DNA from: Oscillatoriales cyanobacterium
Lineage (GTDB): Bacteria > Cyanobacteriota > Cyanobacteriia > Cyanobacteriales > Microcoleaceae
Direction of reading: 5' to 3'
Assembly: GCA_004293365.1 (NCBI GenBank)
Contig: RDYN01000023.1
Location: 1 to 64,000 of the forward strand
DNA length: 64,000 nt
Made by a program: the position numbers and the translations under genes
The notes under the pieces: model-generated
Told to the model about the DNA's origin: nothing
Databases searched by the model: none
The model's input: the letters and a program-made list of their open reading frames with translations, nothing else
Shown here: in pieces, positions 62,936-64,000 of the stretch
How positions within the stretch are numbered: position 1 is the stretch's first letter
Layout of the letters: every line of letters begins with the position of its first letter

Positions 62936-64000
62936 TTAGCCCGTATTCCGCATCCCGGCTGCAATACCATTAATCGTCAGCAAAGCTCCCCGCAACAACT
63001 CACCCTTGCTGTAACGGGAGTGAATCACCCCAGGTACTCCGCCAGTACCGTGTTGCCGCAAGCGTTTCAGCAGCGAAACCTGCAACAAACCCAAAGGCAC
63101 AATTGTGGCATTTCGCAACTGCACAGAGCGCTGAAGCGATGGATCTCCATCCAACAAACTCTGGTGTCCGGTAATAGTTAAAACCAAACCCCGAATCAAG
63201 TGGAATTCCGCAGCAATTTGCTCGAACAAAGCCTTAAAACGCTCTCTGTCAGCCGGTAACGCCAATTCCCTCATGTAGTGTTCTGCAATTTGCAAATCCA
63301 CCTTAGATAAGGTCATTTCTACCTTGGAAATTACCATTCTAAAAAATGGCCATTTCAGATAAAAATACTGCAAAAGTTTTAAATGTTCTTCCGGTTCTTC
63401 CAGCAAATACTCTTGTAAAGCTGTGCCGACACCGTACCAAGAAGGCAACAACACACGGGTTTGAGTCCAGCTAAACACCCACGGAATTGCCCGCAAACCG
63501 CTGATGTCTTTCTTGCCACCACGGCGGGCCGGGCGAGAACTAATTTGCAACTGACTGATTTCTTGAATCGGGGTAACGTGGTGGAAGAAATCTACTAAAT
63601 CCGGCTGTTCGTAGATTAAATTACGGTAGTGCGATCGCGATTTCGCCGATAACTCTTCCATAATCTCGTTCCAAGAGTCGATTCCATCGAAACCAGTGTG
63701 CAGCAAACTAGCTTGAATTACCGCAGCCGCCACGGTTTCTAAATTGTAAAGCGCTAACTCCGGCAAAGAATATTTAGAAGCCAAAACCTCGCCTTGTTCC
63801 GTAATCTTAATTCGCCCGCTGATACTCTTTCCGGGCTGAGCCAAAATCGCTTTGTAAGCAGGCCCGCCTCCGCGCCCTACTGAACCGCCACGGCCGTGAA
63901 AAATTCGCAATTCTACTTCGTGCTTTTCCGCAACCATTTGCAAAGCTTTTTGAGCTTTGTGAATTTCCCAATTGCTGCTGAGGAAACCCGAATCTTTATT
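62936..64000 (-). CDS. ppc: Phosphoenolpyruvate carboxylase, C-terminal part (5' end outside window)
   Basis: The frame is open to the window edge and starts [20 protein letters not shown]; about 354 C-terminal residues are present. The catalytic hairpin [19 protein letters not shown] is intact, as are [39 protein letters not shown] and the C-terminal [11 protein letters not shown] that carries the allosteric/active-site end. The enzyme fixes bicarbonate onto PEP to give oxaloacetate. A TTG at 63943 sits inside the gene and is not a start. Confidence 0.96.
   Translation of the reverse strand, partial: NKDSGFLSSNWEIHKAQKALQMVAEKHEVELRIFHGRGGSVGRGGGPAYKAILAQPGKSISGRIKITEQGEVLASKYSLPELALYNLETVAAAVIQASLLHTGFDGIDSWNEIMEELSAKSRSHYRNLIYEQPDLVDFFHHVTPIQEISQLQISSRPARRGGKKDISGLRAIPWVFSWTQTRVLLPSWYGVGTALQEYLLEEPEEHLKLLQYFYLKWPFFRMVISKVEMTLSKVDLQIAEHYMRELALPADRERFKALFEQIAAEFHLIRGLVLTITGHQSLLDGDPSLQRSVQLRNATIVPLGLLQVSLLKRLRQHGTGGVPGVIHSRYSKGELLRGALLTINGIAAGMRNTG

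Overview
The window is chromosomal DNA of a filamentous cyanobacterium, most likely of the Microcoleus/Oscillatoria/Phormidium type. The evidence is a set of cyanobacterial genes (heme oxygenase for bilin synthesis, the PSI assembly factor Ycf3, a cyanobacterial-type PEP carboxylase, a large Ser/Thr-His hybrid kinase, a GAF-PAS adenylate cyclase), many GCGATCGC (HIP1-like) octamers, and a very high load of short tandem repeats and palindromic dispersed repeats. The genus is an inference from repeat style and gene content, not a database match.

Layout. 0-6.3 kb: 5' fragment of an IS630-type transposase, an unknown membrane protein, then a group with PepSY-type membrane protein, RTX repeat protein, PiuC-like Fe(II)/2-oxoglutarate hydroxylase and a secreted Gly-Glu-Ser repeat protein, followed by a two-component system. 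6.6-12.1 kb: heme oxygenase, gyrB interrupted by an in-frame 435-residue intein, miaA. 12.3-19.8 kb: a 2,054-residue hybrid kinase and msrP. 20-24.5 kb: a TnpB transposon, a WD40 Ser/Thr kinase, a 191-bp MITE and a small DUF3288-like gene. 24.6-35 kb: housekeeping genes (secA, rnz, SpoIID-like, ycf3, gatC) with small unknown genes, a frameshifted small membrane protein and a small-protein/retropepsin pair. 35-47 kb: a minus-strand glycan cluster holding a GT4, two methyltransferases, a 1,798-residue sulfotransferase-GT2-GT2-GT4 protein and a Wzt/Wzm-type ABC exporter. 47-54.5 kb: an unknown conserved gene, ruvB, vapB with a vapC split by a second TnpB element, a TAXI-type binding protein without a start codon, and recN. 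55-64 kb: adenylate cyclase with an unusual helical insertion, a small repeat protein, ppa, an MBL-fold hydrolase, a diheme cytochrome c, and the C-terminal part of ppc running off the window.

How the parts work together. The 35-47 kb block reads as one assembly and export pathway for a decorated surface glycan: glycosyl transfer, methylation, sulfation and ABC export. The 1-6.3 kb block resembles the PiuB/PiuC part of bacterial iron-uptake loci, combined with two secreted repeat proteins whose genes carry the same 21-bp upstream motif. Signalling is heavily represented: a two-component pair, two large kinases, and a cyclase near an MBL hydrolase that could be a cyclic-nucleotide phosphodiesterase.

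Repeats shape this stretch strongly. Seven-base tandem arrays abut start codons (msrP, gatC, recN, and upstream of the hybrid kinase) and stop codons (gyrB, a methyltransferase, the ABC permease). A palindromic family related to GTAGTGAGGACTTTAGTCC occurs at eight or more places, and one copy carries matched changes in both arms. Two intact TnpB elements, one orphan TnpB right end and several MITE-like inverted repeats are present. I found no tRNA, rRNA or CRISPR array.
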